Part shown: in pieces, positions 43,160 through 51,258 of the stretch
Numbering within the stretch: position 1 is the first letter of the stretch
Layout: each line of letters opens with the position of its first letter
Assembly: GCA_017307505.1 (NCBI GenBank)
Contig: JAFKEE010000028.1
Coordinates: 62,001-126,000, forward strand
Length of the DNA: 64,000 nt
Direction of reading: 5' to 3'
Source: Acidobacteriota bacterium
Lineage (GTDB): Bacteria; Acidobacteriota; Terriglobia; Bryobacterales; Bryobacteraceae
Notes under the pieces: model-generated
Database searches by the model: none
Told to the model about the DNA's origin: nothing
The model's input: the letters and a program-made list of their open reading frames with translations, nothing else
Translations under genes and position numbers: made by a program

Positions 43160-44589
43160 TGCGGACTCGAGGCAGGCGAGTGGCGATTCGACTCTATGCA
43201 CGATTTGCACTGGCACTGGCACTGCCCCTGCTGGGCACGGGGCTGGTGGGGCAGACAGTGGCGCCGCCGGCTCCGCCCTTCAAGGCGCAGCGGACGGAGG
43301 AAGACTACAGCTACCTGAAGGATCCCGACCGGCGGCAGGAGGATCTGGACGTGTTGAAGTACATTCCGTTGCCGGGGGGCGGAGACAGCTACGTTTCCCT
43401 GGGCGGAGAAGTGAGGGAGCGGTTCGAGTTCTTCAGCAACGGCAGTTGGGGCCGCGAGCCGAAGGACACGAACGGCTATCTGCTGCAGCGCTATATGTTC
43501 CACGCGGATTTCCATCTGGGTTCAAGGTTCCGATTCTTTGGCCAGTTCAAAAGCGGGCTGGAGAACGGCCGGAACGGGGGTCCGCGGCCTCCGGACGCCG
43601 ATCAGGCCGATGTGGAGCAGGCCTTTCTGGAGGCTCTGCTCACCGGGACTGCCAAGCAGGGTGTTTCGCTGCGGGTGGGCCGCCAGGAGATCTCGTTCGG
43701 CACCTCGCGCCTGGTGTCGTTCCGGGAAGGACCGAATGTCCGCCAGACATTCGACGGAGCGCGTCTCACTGTCCTGCAGTCCGGCTGGCGGGTGGACCTC
43801 TTCGCGACCAAGCCCGTGGAGACCAACCGCGGAGCGTTCGACGATTCCCCCGACCATGCACGTTCGTTCTGGGGAACCTATGCCGTCCACAAGCTGCCGC
43901 TGCTGCCGAAGGGCAATATTGATCTGTATTACTTCGGCATCGACCGGCGCCTGGCGCGCTTCGATGCCGGCACAGGCCGGGAGCAGCGCCACTCGGCCGG
44001 AGCGCGCCTCTGGGGCACGACGGAAGCGTGGGATTACAACCTCGAGCCCGTGTTTCAATGGGGCCGGTTCGGCGCCGGTGATATCCGGGCCTGGACCGTT
44101 GCTTCCGACACCGGGTATCACTTCAACTCTGTTCGTTTCCACCCGCGGCTGGGCCTGAAAGCCGATGCCGCCAGTGGGGATCACACGCCCGGCGATGGCA
44201 CTCTGGGCACCTTCAACGCCCTGTTTCCCAAGGGCGCTTATTTCAGCGAAGCCGACCTGCTGGGTCCTTATAACGTGATGGACCTGCACCCCTCCATGGA
44301 ATTTCACCTCCTGAAGAACCTGTCGCTGACCGTGGACGGAGACTTCTTCTGGAGGCAGAGCACGCACGACGGGGTATACGGGATTGCCGGGAATCTGCTG
44401 CAGACCGGCAGGAATGCGACAGCCAGGTACATCGGCTCACACACGAGCGCCCAGACGGAATGGCACCTCAACCGACATTGGAGCGTCACCGGTATGTACC
44501 TGCACTTCTTCCCCGGCGAGTTCCTCCGGCAGGCTCCACCTGCGCGCAACGTAAACTTCGTGGCGGTTTGGGCCACCTACAAGTTCTGA
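43159..44589 (+). CDS. alginate-export-family outer-membrane porin
   Basis: Predicted outer-membrane beta-barrel of 476 residues. I start at 43159 because the stop-start overlap with the amidohydrolase and a signal peptide (residues 1-33, LYARFALALALPLLGTGLVGQT) both support it; an upstream in-frame start would lie inside the previous gene. The barrel carries the alginate-export signature: SLGGEVRERFEFFSN, GYLLQRYMFHADFHLGSRFRFFGQFKSG (split), DVEQAFLEALL, LRVGRQEISFGTSRLVSFREGPNVRQTFDGARL and the C-terminal aromatic VAVWATYKF. Such porins pass acidic polymers or small aromatics. In this operon it likely admits or expels the compound processed by the other six products. Confidence 0.9.
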   Translation: MRTRGRRVAIRLYARFALALALPLLGTGLVGQTVAPPAPPFKAQRTEEDYSYLKDPDRRQEDLDVLKYIPLPGGGDSYVSLGGEVRERFEFFSNGSWGREPKDTNGYLLQRYMFHADFHLGSRFRFFGQFKSGLENGRNGGPRPPDADQADVEQAFLEALLTGTAKQGVSLRVGRQEISFGTSRLVSFREGPNVRQTFDGARLTVLQSGWRVDLFATKPVETNRGAFDDSPDHARSFWGTYAVHKLPLLPKGNIDLYYFGIDRRLARFDAGTGREQRHSAGARLWGTTEAWDYNLEPVFQWGRFGAGDIRAWTVASDTGYHFNSVRFHPRLGLKADAASGDHTPGDGTLGTFNALFPKGAYFSEADLLGPYNVMDLHPSMEFHLLKNLSLTVDGDFFWRQSTHDGVYGIAGNLLQTGRNATARYIGSHTSAQTEWHLNRHWSVTGMYLHFFPGEFLRQAPPARNVNFVAVWATYKF

Positions 44590-44617
44590 TCTAGGTCCGG
44601 TTCAGGAGCGACTCTCT

Positions 44618-44890
44618 ATGAAAATTGCGATTGGGCTGTTTGTAGCATTTCTGATCGGCGCCGGATGCCGGTATTTCGACATTCCTGTTCCGAGTCCGCC
44701 GGTGTTGCCAGGCGCTCTGCTGGTGGTGGCCATGACACTGGGGTACACATCGACAGACCGCCTGCTGAAAGACAGAGCGCCCGAGGCCAGCACACGCGCG
44801 CTCTGCGGAGGACCCACGGGGGCAGCGGCCTCTGCGAACGTCCGGCGACCGGTAGTAGGGGACGCGCTTGCCGTCAAGGACCGGTCATGA
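44618..44890 (+). CDS. XapX-domain small membrane protein
   Basis: Predicted inner-membrane protein of 90 residues. The core IGLFVAFLIGAGCRYFDIPVPSPPVLPGALLVVAMTLGY matches the XapX (DUF1427) domain, with two membrane helices (residues 2-18 and 28-45) and a conserved PxPPxLPGALL connection. The remainder is a soluble, Ala/Arg-rich tail of about 40 residues that is longer than the domain. CAGGAGC lies eight bases before the ATG, and its stop overlaps the DoxX start by four bases (ATGA). XapX proteins have no proven function but tend to sit in operons with xanthine or aromatic hydrolases, as here. Family call is firm; the role is unknown. Confidence 0.88.
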   Translation: MKIAIGLFVAFLIGAGCRYFDIPVPSPPVLPGALLVVAMTLGYTSTDRLLKDRAPEASTRALCGGPTGAAASANVRRPVVGDALAVKDRS

Positions 44891-45345
44891 TGCAGCGTCT
44901 GCTCTATCCTCCCTTCCTGGCCGGACGCGCCGGCGTGGGCCTGCTGCTCCTGCGCTTGATCGTCGGCGCGGCGTTCCTCTTCCACGGCGGAGGCAAGGCC
45001 TCTGACGTCGCGGCTTTCGCGGCAGAGTTCCAGATTCCCGTTCCCCTGGCGGCGATGGCCGCTTACACCCAACTGGCGGGCGCCGTGCTCCTGATGCTTG
45101 GCCTGGCGGCTCCGGCTGGCGCAGCGGCTCTCGCCGGGACGATGGCCGTGGCGACCACGAAGCTGATGGGGCGTGGCGAGGTCTTTGTGAGTCCGCATGG
45201 CCACAGTTACGAAGCCTCGCTGTTCTATTTGGTAACGTCCTGCGCGTTGCTGCTGCTGGGGCCAGGCGCCTATTCCGCCGATGCGTTGTTTCTGCCTCGT
45301 CTCGGCCTGGTCACCAGCCGTCCGGCCCAACCTCAAAACACATAG
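44887..45345 (+). CDS. DoxX-family membrane protein
   Basis: Predicted inner-membrane protein of 152 residues with four helices. The DoxX pattern is visible: LLLLRLIVGAAFLFHGGGKASD, then PVPLAAMAAYTQLAGAVLLMLGL and the third and fourth segments with EASLFYLVTSCALLLLGPGAYSADAL. The family includes MhqP of Bacillus, part of the quinone-responsive operon mhqNOP, and DoxD-like thiosulfate:quinone oxidoreductase subunits. Together with the VOC dioxygenase 11 bases downstream this pairs exactly as MhqP and MhqO do. It starts inside the stop of the XapX gene. No regulator of the MhqR type lies nearby. Confidence 0.87.
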   Translation: MMQRLLYPPFLAGRAGVGLLLLRLIVGAAFLFHGGGKASDVAAFAAEFQIPVPLAAMAAYTQLAGAVLLMLGLAAPAGAAALAGTMAVATTKLMGRGEVFVSPHGHSYEASLFYLVTSCALLLLGPGAYSADALFLPRLGLVTSRPAQPQNT

Positions 45346-45356
45346 GAGAGATATCC

Positions 45357-46313
45357 ATGGCTCCATCGATTCTTGGCATCCATCACATCACCGCGATTGC
45401 GAGTGATCCTCAGAAAAACATCGATTTCTACACGGGACTGCTGGGATTGCGGCTGGTCAAGACAACCGTCAACTTCGACGACCCGGGATCTTACCACTTC
45501 TACTATGGCGACGGCGCCGGATCGCCCGGCACCATCATCACGTTCTTCACCTGGCCTGGCGCCCGCCGCGGGCGGCATGGCGTGGGCCAGGTGACCAGCA
45601 CCGCGTTCGCCGTGCCCTTCGGGTCGCTCACTTACTGGGAAGACCGTTTACGCACTGCGAAGGTTGAGATCCAGGAGCGCTCCGGGCGGTTGGGGCGGCC
45701 GGTTCTGTCGTTTCTTGACGGCGATGGGCTGAGCCTTGAGCTGATCGAAACGGAGAATCCGGATGTCCACCGCGTGTGGACTGGATCCTCCGTGCCTGAG
45801 TACGCCGCGATTCACGGGTTTCATAGCGCCACCATCACGGCCGCGGACGCGGAGCCCACGGTCTCGCTGCTGAAGGAAACGATGGGCTTCACGGCGACCG
45901 GGCAGGAAGGAAACCGGCTGCGGCTGGAAGTAGCGGCCGGCGGGGCGGGGCAGACCATTGACGTCCTGACTCTGCCTTCCGGCGAACTGGGCCGGGTGGC
46001 AGTCGGAACGGTGCACCACATCGCCTGGCGGACGCCCGATGACGCCCAGCAGCTGGCATGGCTGGAACTGCTCGACCGGGCGGGCTACAACGTGTCGCCG
46101 GTCATGGACCGCAGCTATTTTCAATCCATTTACTACCGGGAGCATGGCGGCGTGCTGTTCGAGATCGCCACCGACCAGCCCGGCTTTGCCGTCGACGAGG
46201 CGGTGGAAACACTGGGCTCCGCGCTCAAGCTGCCGAGTTGGATGGAGCCGCAGCGCAGCATCATCGAGCAGGTTCTGCCGCCGATTCACCGCAATCAGGG
46301 AGTCACCGTATGA
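45357..46313 (+). CDS. VOC-family ring-cleaving dioxygenase (MhqO/MhqE-like)
   Basis: Predicted cytosolic metal-dependent dioxygenase of 318 residues, built from two vicinal-oxygen-chelate modules. The first begins with ILGIHHITAIASDPQKNIDFYTGLLGLRLVKTTVNFDD (split; His9/His10), the second with IHGFHSATITAADAEPTV; the second module ends with HHIAWRT and GGVLFEIATDQPG, which supply a His and the Glu ligand. These are the features of MhqO/MhqE-like proteins that open hydroquinone- or catechol-type rings. GGAGAGA is placed nine bases before the start. The next gene starts inside the stop (ATGA), so the esterase is translationally coupled. Confidence 0.9.
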   Translation: MAPSILGIHHITAIASDPQKNIDFYTGLLGLRLVKTTVNFDDPGSYHFYYGDGAGSPGTIITFFTWPGARRGRHGVGQVTSTAFAVPFGSLTYWEDRLRTAKVEIQERSGRLGRPVLSFLDGDGLSLELIETENPDVHRVWTGSSVPEYAAIHGFHSATITAADAEPTVSLLKETMGFTATGQEGNRLRLEVAAGGAGQTIDVLTLPSGELGRVAVGTVHHIAWRTPDDAQQLAWLELLDRAGYNVSPVMDRSYFQSIYYREHGGVLFEIATDQPGFAVDEAVETLGSALKLPSWMEPQRSIIEQVLPPIHRNQGVTV

Positions 46314-46963
46314 CCACTCGGGAGTTGGGCTTTCGTCATCGCTTCGAGCCCGGAACCCAAGGCGGGCCGCCAGTGACGCTGGTGCTGTTGCACGGGACGG
46401 GCGGCACGGAGGATGATCTCATCGGCCTCGGCCGGGAACTGCTGCCCGGCGCCGCTTTGCTGAGCCCGCGCGGCAATGTTCTGGAGCAGGGCATGCCGCG
46501 CTTTTTCCGGCGGCTGGCGGAGGGGGTCTTCGATCAGCAGGACCTGGCTCTCCGCACCCAGGAGCTGAGCCGGTTTGTCGAGGCAGCCAGGGAAACCTAT
46601 CGCCTGCAGGACAACCTGACGATTGCGGTCGGCTATTCGAACGGCGCCAACATTGCGGCGAGCGTTCTGCTGACCGTGCCTGGCATTTTTCAGGGCGCGG
46701 TCCTGTTCCGGCCCATGGTGCCGTTTGTGCCCTCGGCTCCGCCGGATCTACAGGGCGTGGCGATTCTGCTGGCGGCCGGCGAGCGCGACCCCATTGTCGA
46801 AACAGGGAATACAGACCTGCTGCAGTCCATCTTCGACTCCGCCGGCGCCGATGTCTCACTTTACCGGCATCCCGGCGGACACGAACTGGGTCACGACGAC
46901 CTGCTGGCCGCCAGGCGCTGGATGGCGGGCCGGGTTGCCTCGCGATCGCAAATGGCCGGCTAG
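46310..46963 (+). CDS. mhqD: MhqD-like carboxylesterase/phospholipase
   Basis: Predicted cytosolic alpha/beta hydrolase of 217 residues. The catalytic triad is readable: Ser110 in AVGYSNGANIA, Asp160 in AAGERDPIVE and His191 in YRHPGGHELG. LLHGTGGTEDDL forms the oxyanion loop. This is the form of MhqD of Bacillus subtilis, which is paired with the dioxygenase MhqE in quinone resistance, exactly as here with the preceding gene (overlap of 4 bases). It closes the seven-gene operon: its stop codon shares the palindrome CTAG with the stop of the convergent gene, and a hairpin spans both (46953-46976). Gene symbol by resemblance only; no regulator was found. Confidence 0.85.
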   Translation: MTTRELGFRHRFEPGTQGGPPVTLVLLHGTGGTEDDLIGLGRELLPGAALLSPRGNVLEQGMPRFFRRLAEGVFDQQDLALRTQELSRFVEAARETYRLQDNLTIAVGYSNGANIAASVLLTVPGIFQGAVLFRPMVPFVPSAPPDLQGVAILLAAGERDPIVETGNTDLLQSIFDSAGADVSLYRHPGGHELGHDDLLAARRWMAGRVASRSQMAG

Positions 46964-46976
46964 TTGACGCCGGCCA
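46953..46976. terminator. bidirectional hairpin spanning two convergent stop codons
   Basis: TGGCCGGC (46953-46960) and GCCGGCCA (46969-46976) form a perfect 8-bp stem with an 8-base loop. The stop of the esterase gene and that of the convergent hydrolase gene overlap within CTAG at 46960-46963, at the edge of the loop, so both transcripts can end here. Confidence 0.55.
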
Positions 46977-47820
46977 GGAACTGCTTCAGCGTGGCCAGGG
47001 CCATCGGCTTGTTTTCCCGCCGGACGTTGTGGCCCGCGCCATCGATGTGAACAATCTTGCCTTTCGGCAGCAGGGCGGCGGTCTCCTCATTCTGTTTGCG
47101 GAGGTCGCCTTGCGCGTCGGCTTTCAGGATGAGCGTGGGCGCCGTGATTTTAGGCAGGATCTCCGTCATCGGCGGGCGGCCGCCCATGCCGACCAGGGCC
47201 GTCGCCGGGTGATGCCGGCGCTTGGAGGGCGCCCAGAGACGGCACTCCTCCTCGCCCCACTTGGGCGAGTTCTTCATGCAGTCGGCCGTCAGTTCGTCCA
47301 GGGACATGTTGTTGCGCGCGATCATCCGTTGAATGCGCTCTTCCGGAGTGCCTTGCGCGGCGCCAGGGACGGGAGTGCCCGGCCTGCGCGGCACGAGGCC
47401 CGGATCCTCCAGGATCACGGCCTTCGGGACATCCGGGTATTTGGAGGAGAACCACGCGACGGAGCTGCTGCCCATGGAGTGCCCCATCAGAATCGGCTTC
47501 ACGATCTTCAGCTCGCGAATGAAGGCGGCCAGGTCTTCCACCTGCGCGTCGGGACCATCGCCCACTTTGGGCGGGTCGGTCAGGCCATGTCCGCGAGCAT
47601 CCACCAGGTAGATGTCGTAGCCGCTGGTGAGCTCCTTGGCGAGTCCCGTCCAGCAGAGTCCGTCATCGGAGGAGCCGTGGGCGAAGATCATCACGGGCTT
47701 GCCTGGATTGGCGGCGTGCCAGTAGTGAATGCGGATCCCATTGCCGTAGACATACGAATCGGTCCAACCGGCTACGGGGGCCGCCTGGAGCATCAGGGCG
47801 AGAGCAAAGACAGAGATCAT
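46960..47820 (-). CDS. secreted alpha/beta hydrolase
   Basis: Predicted exported 286-residue alpha/beta hydrolase. The start at 47820 gives a signal peptide (ISVFALALMLQAAPVAG) and is preceded by AAGGAG six bases upstream; a GTG seven codons earlier is less likely. Oxyanion segment MIFAHGSSDDGLCW, the strand YLVDARGHGLTDPP, nucleophile in ILMGHSMGSSSV, and a late His in DGAGHNVRRENKP give the typical triad; the acid lies in the THILK-type strand LILKADAQGD. The family includes epoxide hydrolases, haloalkane dehalogenases and esterases, and I cannot choose. It converges with the seven-gene operon and lies 83 bases downstream of the TPR regulator gene on the same strand. Confidence 0.88.
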   Translation of the reverse strand: MISVFALALMLQAAPVAGWTDSYVYGNGIRIHYWHAANPGKPVMIFAHGSSDDGLCWTGLAKELTSGYDIYLVDARGHGLTDPPKVGDGPDAQVEDLAAFIRELKIVKPILMGHSMGSSSVAWFSSKYPDVPKAVILEDPGLVPRRPGTPVPGAAQGTPEERIQRMIARNNMSLDELTADCMKNSPKWGEEECRLWAPSKRRHHPATALVGMGGRPPMTEILPKITAPTLILKADAQGDLRKQNEETAALLPKGKIVHIDGAGHNVRRENKPMALATLKQFLAGVN

Positions 47821-47903
47821 CGAAGTCTCCTTTTCCGGCACTCATAATATCGGAGTTCCGGCTCCGCGATGGGGAGGCCGGCCACGCACGGGGGGCAGCC
47901 GGA

Positions 47904-49778
47904 TCAGGGCTCCAGACGAACGCTGCGGCGCACCTGCTGGAAAGCAGGAAGAAGGCGCAGTTTGTCGAAGGCCGGTTCGGCATCCAGGAACAGCATGTCG
48001 GCCTCGTGCGCCGCGACGCCCAACTTCAGCTCTGCCAGCGCCTGCGCCATTTCGTTCAGCGCGGTGAACACCAGCGCCCGGTGGACGTGGACAACGGGCT
48101 CGATTGCGAGTTCGCTGAGAATGGCTCGTGCCTGTTCGAGGCGTCCAGCCTGGGCGAGCGCCGCCGCATACCTGGCCAGGATCTCCGAGGAGCGGGGGAG
48201 GGTGCGCAGCGCCGTTTCCAACTCGCTGACCGCCTCGAGGTGACGTCCCATGATGGAGAGCACCGTCCCGCGCAGAAAGTGCGCACTGCCTGAGCGCGGC
48301 GCAACGGCCAAAAGCCGGCCGGCCTCCTGCAGGGCCTCGTCATACTGCCTGGCGGCGTAGAGGATGACCCCGTAGTCGTTGACCGTGCTCATGGTAAGCG
48401 GATCCAGTTCCCGGGCGAGACAGATCTGGTCGATCGCCTCGGCATGCCGGGCACGGCTCATCAGGAACATCCCATAGGATTGATGAGTACGCGCGATCCC
48501 CGGCGCGGACTGCAGTCCTTTGCGGAGGTAGGTCTCCGCCGTCTCCGGATCCCAGTCGATAATCATGGCGATGCGCCCTCGGAGCGACACCGCCTCCGGC
48601 AGCACCGGGTCGAGCTCCAGGGCGAGGTCTGCTTCCCGGCGCGCAGCATCGAAGTAGCGATGCGGGTCGGCGTCGGAATGAAACCCATGGGAGAGGTAGG
48701 CGTCGCCCAGCGCGGCGTGGGCGCGTGCATGATGGGGATCCAGCGCGACGGCCTGCTCAAAGAGCTGCCTAGCCTTTGGGAGTCCGCCCTCGTTCGGCCG
48801 GGACCGGAAATAGAGCCCCCTCAAGTAAAGCTCATGGCCCTCGGCCTGATTGCGGGAGCGCTGCTTGCGGGATGCCGGCCCGGACGGGGCATCCGTGGCG
48901 GGTAACGAAAGGGATTGCCGGATGGCGACAGCGAAGGCTTCCGGCAGAGCTTCCAGTTCGGCGACGCTCACATTCAGATGTTCCGACCAGATGTAGTAGC
49001 CTTTCTCGACATCCAGCAGGCGTGCGGTGACCGACCAGGTGTCCTGCTGTTGCGAGCCTGTATGCCGCAACGTGCCGATGACGATGTACTCCACGTGCGC
49101 AGCCACGGCCCGCTTCTGCAGATCCTGCGTCGATTCCGGCTCGCGGCCCGTAGTGCCTGCCAGTGAAATCACCCGCAGGGACTGGGACCGGGCCAACAGG
49201 GCGGTCAGCTCCTCAGTCAATCCCAGGGCGACGTATTCGTTGCCGGCATCCCCGGTCAGGTTCTGGAACGGAAGCAGGCCCAGTTTGATCGGCGCATGCA
49301 GGGGCCGCCAGGAGAAAGCCAGCCACCCGGCGGAGACGGCCAAGGCGAGGGCCGCGGCGGCCACGGGCAGCCATGCCCGCAGCCGGGAGGGCAACGGAGC
49401 GGGTTTGTCCTGTTCCTCCATCCGGAGGTCGAAGCTCGGAACATACTGGCCGCGTGGAATGGTGATGGCGAGCTCATCCGTACGGCCCTCGGTTTCGTAA
49501 TAGCGCGAAAGCCGGATCCGCAGGTTTCGCATCTGGACTCGAACCAAGGCATCGGATTGCGTATCCCAGCTGGCCTCGCGGTGGAAGACTCCCACGCCGA
49601 TCAGGGATTCCTTCAGGTCGCCGCCGCGTCCTGCCAGCGCCTCGTCAATCAGCCATGAGAACAGACCGCGAAGACGCTCCGTGTCTGCGAAGGCCGCAGA
49701 GTGCAGGATGCGCTGAACCTGGCTCCGGATCTGGGCGGGGGTCGGCGGAGAACTCCGGGCTGGGTGTTCGGCGGGCAT
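47904..49778 (-). CDS. membrane-bound winged-helix/TPR regulator with FlgO-like domain
   Basis: Predicted inner-membrane regulator of 624 residues. Residues 15-120 look like a DNA-binding winged helix (RLRGLFSWLIDEALAGRGGDLKESLIG; DTQSDALVRVQMRNLRIRLSRYYE; AITIPRGQYVPSF), the N-terminal type common in acidobacterial and planctomycete CadC-like proteins. A membrane helix follows (LPVAAAALALAVSAGWLAF, about 136-155). The periplasmic part begins with a FlgO-like alpha/beta domain (KLGLLPFQNLTGDAGNEYVALGLTEELT split) and ends with about seven TPR repeats (residues 330-600; ARAHAALGDAYLSHGF; EAVSELETALRTLP). It likely senses an envelope signal and changes transcription; target unknown. The 408-base upstream region should hold its promoter. 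Confidence 0.8.
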   Translation of the reverse strand: MPAEHPARSSPPTPAQIRSQVQRILHSAAFADTERLRGLFSWLIDEALAGRGGDLKESLIGVGVFHREASWDTQSDALVRVQMRNLRIRLSRYYETEGRTDELAITIPRGQYVPSFDLRMEEQDKPAPLPSRLRAWLPVAAAALALAVSAGWLAFSWRPLHAPIKLGLLPFQNLTGDAGNEYVALGLTEELTALLARSQSLRVISLAGTTGREPESTQDLQKRAVAAHVEYIVIGTLRHTGSQQQDTWSVTARLLDVEKGYYIWSEHLNVSVAELEALPEAFAVAIRQSLSLPATDAPSGPASRKQRSRNQAEGHELYLRGLYFRSRPNEGGLPKARQLFEQAVALDPHHARAHAALGDAYLSHGFHSDADPHRYFDAARREADLALELDPVLPEAVSLRGRIAMIIDWDPETAETYLRKGLQSAPGIARTHQSYGMFLMSRARHAEAIDQICLARELDPLTMSTVNDYGVILYAARQYDEALQEAGRLLAVAPRSGSAHFLRGTVLSIMGRHLEAVSELETALRTLPRSSEILARYAAALAQAGRLEQARAILSELAIEPVVHVHRALVFTALNEMAQALAELKLGVAAHEADMLFLDAEPAFDKLRLLPAFQQVRRSVRLEP

Positions 49779-50186
49779 GGCGGCTGCCTCCTAACGTCTC
49801 CTGCGGGGGGCGTAAATGTTAAACCGCTTCCATTAGCTGACGGCAAAATGTTGAGCTGGTATGGCTTGTGGCAGTTTACCGTTAATAAGGTCAAAAGATC
49901 TGGAAATCTAAGTGCGCGAGCAGTAGTATACACCACGTGCAGTAGCACTTGTGACCCCCAAGTCGTGATACTGGCACGAACGTGGAGGGGCCGATCTCGG
50001 TTGGCCGGAGGAACACGCTGGTGGATCTGGCGCATTGTCGCATGCGGGGCGCCGCGAGGGACTTGACGGCACCCCATTCGAGGACCGGAGGGTGAGGCGA
50101 ACCGTACCTTAGCGAGACCAAATTGCAGGTGCGGTGGATCGTGGAGGAGCCTCTCCGGTCCCGAATCTCGGACCAATGAGAATGGT
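49779..50186. promoter_or_regulatory. intergenic region upstream of TPR regulator
   Basis: A 408-base gap between two minus-strand genes with no gene or clear hairpin. The part next to the regulator (about 49815-49925) is AT-richer than its surroundings and includes a TTGACC hexamer on the minus strand at about 49890, a possible -35 element; no matching -10 is convincing. I see nothing in the remainder. Confidence 0.35.
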
Positions 50187-51152
50187 TCACTCCTCGGCCT
50201 GGTCCGCCATGATGTGAAAAGCCCGTTTCCTGCCAGTATTCACGATGCGGCCGCTGAACTTGAGCGCACCGTTGATGAGCAGATTTACCGGCCGGTTCAC
50301 GGGGAAGTCGAATTCCACTACATCGTCCGGCTGGAGCCCCAGCATCTGTTCCACCGTGAGCGAGGGACCCTGCAGCCGGGCATCGAACTTCAGCTGGGCC
50401 GGTCTGATCAACCGCAGAATCCGCGCCTGCTCTTCTTCCGTCGATTCCGACTTCCGAACCGACCACTGCTGGTCGAACTTCTGCCGCAGCATCTTGATGA
50501 TGATCGACGGGATGCCCAGGTTCATCATCCCGGCCACTTCGCCGATGCGGATCTCCATCCCGACGGTGACCACCGCCTCGTTCGGAGCGAGAATCTGAAG
50601 CAGTTGCGGCTCAGTCTCATGCGCCTCGATGGCGAAGTTAATCTGCGAGATGGGTGACCAGGCTTCGCGCAGGTCGTGCAGGATAATGCGGAACAGGCCG
50701 TCAAGAATCGACTGCTCAATTTCCGTGATCTCGCGGGTGACCTTGTAGGGGGTCTTCCCACTGCCCCCCAGCAGCATCTCCAGGATGGGAAAGACCATGG
50801 TGGGGTTCAATTCCAGCACGGCATTGCCGTCGAACGGCCGCATGCTGAGGCTGACGATGCAGGTGGGGGCGGGCAGGCACTGGGAGAACTCGAGGAACGA
50901 CAGCTGTTCCACCGAGATCAGGTTGACCATGACATACGCGCGCAGGTAGGCGGAGAGGCTCGAGGCCAGCGACCGCGCGAAGTTGTCGTGCAGCAGGTGA
51001 ATCGCACGCAACTGATCCTTGGCGATCCGGTCCGGTCTGCGAAAGTCGTAAGGCTGCGCCTTTCGTGCCGGATCCTCCTCGTTCGAGGCGCCTTGCAGGT
51101 TTCGAAATACGCTATCGATTTCGTCCTGGCTCAACAGACGGTCCGAGGCCAT
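50187..51152 (-). CDS. fliM: flagellar motor switch protein FliM
   Basis: Predicted 321-residue FliM, part of the rotor C-ring that binds phosphorylated CheY. The N-terminal CheY-binding peptide is present (LLSQDEIDSVF, residues 6-16). YDFRRPDRIAKDQLRAIHLLHDNFAR and the middle-domain GGSG loop (MLLGGSGKTPYKVTREITEIE) match FliM, and residues about 240-315 are the SpoA domain (FDARLQGPSLTVEQMLGLQPDDVVEFD; LLINGALKFSGRIVNTGRKRAF). It has normal length and looks intact. No other flagellar gene occurs in the window: it stands alone between a regulator and a peptidase gene. A hairpin separates it from the latter. Confidence 0.95.
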   Translation of the reverse strand: MASDRLLSQDEIDSVFRNLQGASNEEDPARKAQPYDFRRPDRIAKDQLRAIHLLHDNFARSLASSLSAYLRAYVMVNLISVEQLSFLEFSQCLPAPTCIVSLSMRPFDGNAVLELNPTMVFPILEMLLGGSGKTPYKVTREITEIEQSILDGLFRIILHDLREAWSPISQINFAIEAHETEPQLLQILAPNEAVVTVGMEIRIGEVAGMMNLGIPSIIIKMLRQKFDQQWSVRKSESTEEEQARILRLIRPAQLKFDARLQGPSLTVEQMLGLQPDDVVEFDFPVNRPVNLLINGALKFSGRIVNTGRKRAFHIMADQAEE

Positions 51153-51216
51153 ACTCTTTCACTATCGGCCCGGATTCCGTTTGCGAGCATGAAGGATCTT
51201 TCCGTATCACCTAAGC

Positions 51217-51248
51217 GCGGCGGGCTATTCACCGGGGTAGCCCGCCGC
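51217..51248 (-). terminator. 11-bp hairpin downstream of S9 peptidase-FGE gene
   Basis: GCGGCGGGCTA (51217-51227) and TAGCCCGCCGC (51238-51248) form a perfect 11-bp stem with a 10-base loop, ten bases after the stop of the minus-strand peptidase gene. No T-tract follows, but the stability and position favour a transcription end. Confidence 0.6.
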
Positions 51249-51258
51249 CTCCTGGTGG

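Noticed and set aside
41777-43222. 481-codon minus-strand open frame
   Set aside because: Antisense to the amidohydrolase, which has its HxH site and operon context.
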